Source: Flavobacteriaceae bacterium CP2B
Lineage (GTDB): Bacteria; Bacteroidota; Bacteroidia; Flavobacteriales; Flavobacteriaceae
Assembly (NCBI GenBank): GCA_001683825.1
Contig: LXTR01000052.1
Coordinates: 1-42,485, forward strand
Length of the DNA: 42,485 nt
Reading direction: 5' to 3'
This document shows positions 40,976-42,485 of this stretch, in pieces. Positions within the stretch are counted from its first letter, which is position 1; each line of letters opens with the position of its first letter. The translations under genes and the position numbers were made by a program. The notes under the pieces were generated by a model. That model did not search any database. It saw nothing but the letters and a program-made list of their open reading frames with translations, and was not told the origin of the DNA.

Positions 40976-41533
40976 TTGGAAACGAAGCTCTTGTTCCATA
41001 CAGATCTGGTAGAACAATGCAAAGCAAACAATCGCCAGGCGCAGCTGCAACTGTACAGGCAATATTGCGAAGGCATGTTTGCCGTTGCCATGCGCTTCCT
41101 CAGGAATGAGGACGACGCGGAGGATGTGCTCCAGGAAGCTTTTATCAAGGCCTTCCAGAAACTGCACCAGTACAGCGGGGAAGTAACCTTCGGTGCCTGG
41201 TTGAAGCGCATCGTCATCAATAAATGTATTGATTTTTTGAAATCCAGGAGAATAGACTATGTGGAACTCAAGGAGCATACCATTGGTATTGTCCAGGAAG
41301 ACGACTGGTCGGTGGACGAAGGCATCTCCGTTGCGGAAGTCAAGAAGGCCATGGACACGTTACCCGAGAAATATCGCTATGTGGTGCACATGTACCTGGT
41401 AGAGGGCCTTGACCACGAAGAGATCTCAGCCGTGCTGGGCCTCTCGGAAACGGCCTGCAGGACCCGGCTGATGCGGGGCAGGGGGATGCTGAAGGAATTA
41501 TTAAAAGAAAAACGTTATGGGACAGGATCTTAG
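40976..41533 (+). CDS. ECF-type RNA polymerase sigma factor
   Basis: Sigma-70 family factor of 185 residues with region 2 (QLQLYRQYCEGMFAVAMRFL, then EDDAEDVLQEAFIKAFQKL and FGAWLKRIVINKCIDFLKSR) and region 4 (ISVAEVKKAMDTLPEKYRYV, then EGLDHEEISAVLGLSETACR with the helix-turn-helix). It lacks region 3, as ECF factors do. The start is TTG at 40976; the HTDLVEQCKANNRQAQLQLY stretch is the normal N-terminal helix. Its 3' end overlaps the next gene by 17 bases, a coupled arrangement common in Bacteroidota where the partner is a membrane anti-sigma-like protein. Target genes are unknown. Confidence 0.94.
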   Translation: METKLLFHTDLVEQCKANNRQAQLQLYRQYCEGMFAVAMRFLRNEDDAEDVLQEAFIKAFQKLHQYSGEVTFGAWLKRIVINKCIDFLKSRRIDYVELKEHTIGIVQEDDWSVDEGISVAEVKKAMDTLPEKYRYVVHMYLVEGLDHEEISAVLGLSETACRTRLMRGRGMLKELLKEKRYGTGS

Positions 41534-42101
41534 AGAGTTGTTCAAAGAAGAAAGAGGAAGGCAGCACCGGATGAAGCCGGGCCATGAGGCCCGGTTTGCC
41601 AGCCGGCTGGAAGCCAATATGCGGTCTGGGAAACGGAAGCCTTACACGGCCTTTTTGATCGCCGCCTCCGTGCTGCTGCTCATCGGTCTGTCAACCTATA
41701 CCTATTTTTCACCCGGCAACGATCTTCCGGCAGGGTCCGCAGTGGTTGACACCCCCCCGGTGGAAACCTCAAACAACCGGCTTTCGCTCGGCACCCTTTC
41801 GCCGGACCTAAACAAGATAGAGCAATACTATGTGACGAATATCAACCTGCAGTTGTCGGATTTGGAAATTTCCCCGGATAACAAGGCCATGGTAGATGGT
41901 TATATGGAGCGGCTGGCCGCCCTGAACGAGGAATACGGGAAACTCAATGAGGAACTCAACGCCGTAGGCCCCAATGACCAGACCATCAACGCCCTGATCA
42001 ATAACCTACAACTTCGGTTGCAGTTGTTACTCAAGTTAAAAGACAAGTTGGATACTTTAAAAACAACAGACAATGAAACGCAATCTTCTCTCACTATTTA
42101 A
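41517..42101 (+). CDS. Single-pass membrane protein, probable anti-sigma partner
   Basis: A 194-residue protein with a charged cytosolic N-terminus (about 1-42, with FKEERGRQHRMKPGHEARF), one membrane helix (about 44-64) and a periplasmic part rich in predicted coiled coil (YMERLAALNEEYGKLNEEL, LINNLQLRLQLLLKLKDKLD). No zinc-binding HxxxCxxC is present, so it is not the classic zinc anti-sigma factor. The role is inferred from its 17-base overlap with the ECF sigma gene and its topology. The stop overlaps the next gene's start by 28 bases. Confidence 0.75.
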   Translation: MGQDLRELFKEERGRQHRMKPGHEARFASRLEANMRSGKRKPYTAFLIAASVLLLIGLSTYTYFSPGNDLPAGSAVVDTPPVETSNNRLSLGTLSPDLNKIEQYYVTNINLQLSDLEISPDNKAMVDGYMERLAALNEEYGKLNEELNAVGPNDQTINALINNLQLRLQLLLKLKDKLDTLKTTDNETQSSLTI

Positions 42102-42485
42102 AACCATTGGCCTGGCAGTATGCCTGGTGGTTACAGCTCCGGCTGCGGGACAGGAAAAACAGTCGAGGACCTATACCGAAACCTTTGGTGTCAGTCCTGA
42201 CGCGGTGGTAGACATCGATATCAGCTATGCCGATATTTCCTTCCAGACCTGGGACAAAAACGAGGTGCGGGTCGAAGCTACCGTAACAGTGGAAGGGCTG
42301 AGCCCGGAAATGGCGAAGGAATTCTTTGACAAGAGGCCGGTGGAAATACTGGGCAGTAAGTCGCTGGTGGAGGTACGGACGTCTAACCAGGGCCCTGTTC
42401 CCCCTCTTGCCCCACTTCCCCCGATGGCGGAAATCCCGGAAATTCCCAATATCGCCCCCCTGTTCCAGGAACTGGAGATCCCCGA
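42074..42485 (+). CDS. Exported protein, third gene of the ECF operon (3' end beyond window)
   Basis: The first 137 residues of a protein cut by the right edge. It begins at ATG 42074 with a signal peptide (FKTIGLAVCLVVTAPAAG-Q). The mature part starts as a beta-rich domain (TYTETFGVSPDAVVDIDISY, ADISFQTWDKNEVRVEATV) resembling DUF4097-like putative adhesin proteins, followed by a proline-rich tract (PVPPLAPLPPMAEIPEIPNI). The 28-base overlap with the membrane protein gene indicates co-expression. A role in envelope sensing under the sigma factor's control is inference. Confidence 0.78.

Overview
The window looks like chromosomal DNA from a marine-type member of the Flavobacteriaceae (Bacteroidota). 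Evidence: promoters of the phylum type (a TTG near -33 and a TAnnTTTG box near -7), families largely typical of Bacteroidota (DUF5606, DUF5916, DUF2911, DUF3500, the ECF sigma/membrane protein pair), many lipoproteins and secreted hydrolases, and weak or absent Shine-Dalgarno signals. Third codon positions are GC-rich for the group, which would fit a Robiginitalea-like genus; that placement is a guess. I recognise no tRNA, rRNA, insertion sequence, phage gene or CRISPR array.

Layout. 1-482: start of a secreted Ca-binding-type protein running off the left edge (- strand). 718-5841: a tight minus-strand operon coding for a sialyltransferase-like enzyme, a CMP-sialate synthetase fused to a KdsC-like phosphatase, a sialate synthase, then tsaC and cca. 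5921-7509: two GT2 glycosyltransferases with convergent, overlapping ends. 7606-10006: housekeeping genes dapD (-) and ruvX, def and a DUF5606 gene (+), closed by a bidirectional terminator. 10057-14768: a minus-strand set of exported hydrolases (alpha/beta esterase, SGNH esterase, GH20 hexosaminidase, S10 peptidase). 15032-17239: a DUF5916 outer-membrane protein. 17288-22022: SRAP protein, tandem thioredoxin-fold lipoprotein and a two-subunit molybdenum hydroxylase.

22261-30803 is the most unusual region: eight minus-strand genes, mostly closely spaced, coding for an HbpS/GlcG-like protein, a PD40 propeller, a DUF3500 protein, an aldo/keto reductase, a Tat-exported sugar isomerase/epimerase-like protein, an NRAMP-fold transporter without the usual metal motifs, a D-aminoacylase-like lipoprotein without the usual HxH and Cys metal ligands, and an SMP-30 lactonase-like lipoprotein. 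Read together they suggest a catabolic pathway for an unidentified small molecule, with the degenerate NRAMP protein as its importer. This is inference.

31174-42485 holds mazG, a MATE exporter, a small acidic protein, and a group for lipid-linked sugar transfer (PAP2 phosphatase, GT39 transferase, LPG-synthase-type membrane protein, DPM1/GtrB-like GT2). Then come meaB, DUF2911, an Ohr-like peroxidase lacking its usual arginine, galM, and an ECF sigma factor with its membrane partner and a secreted third protein cut by the right edge.
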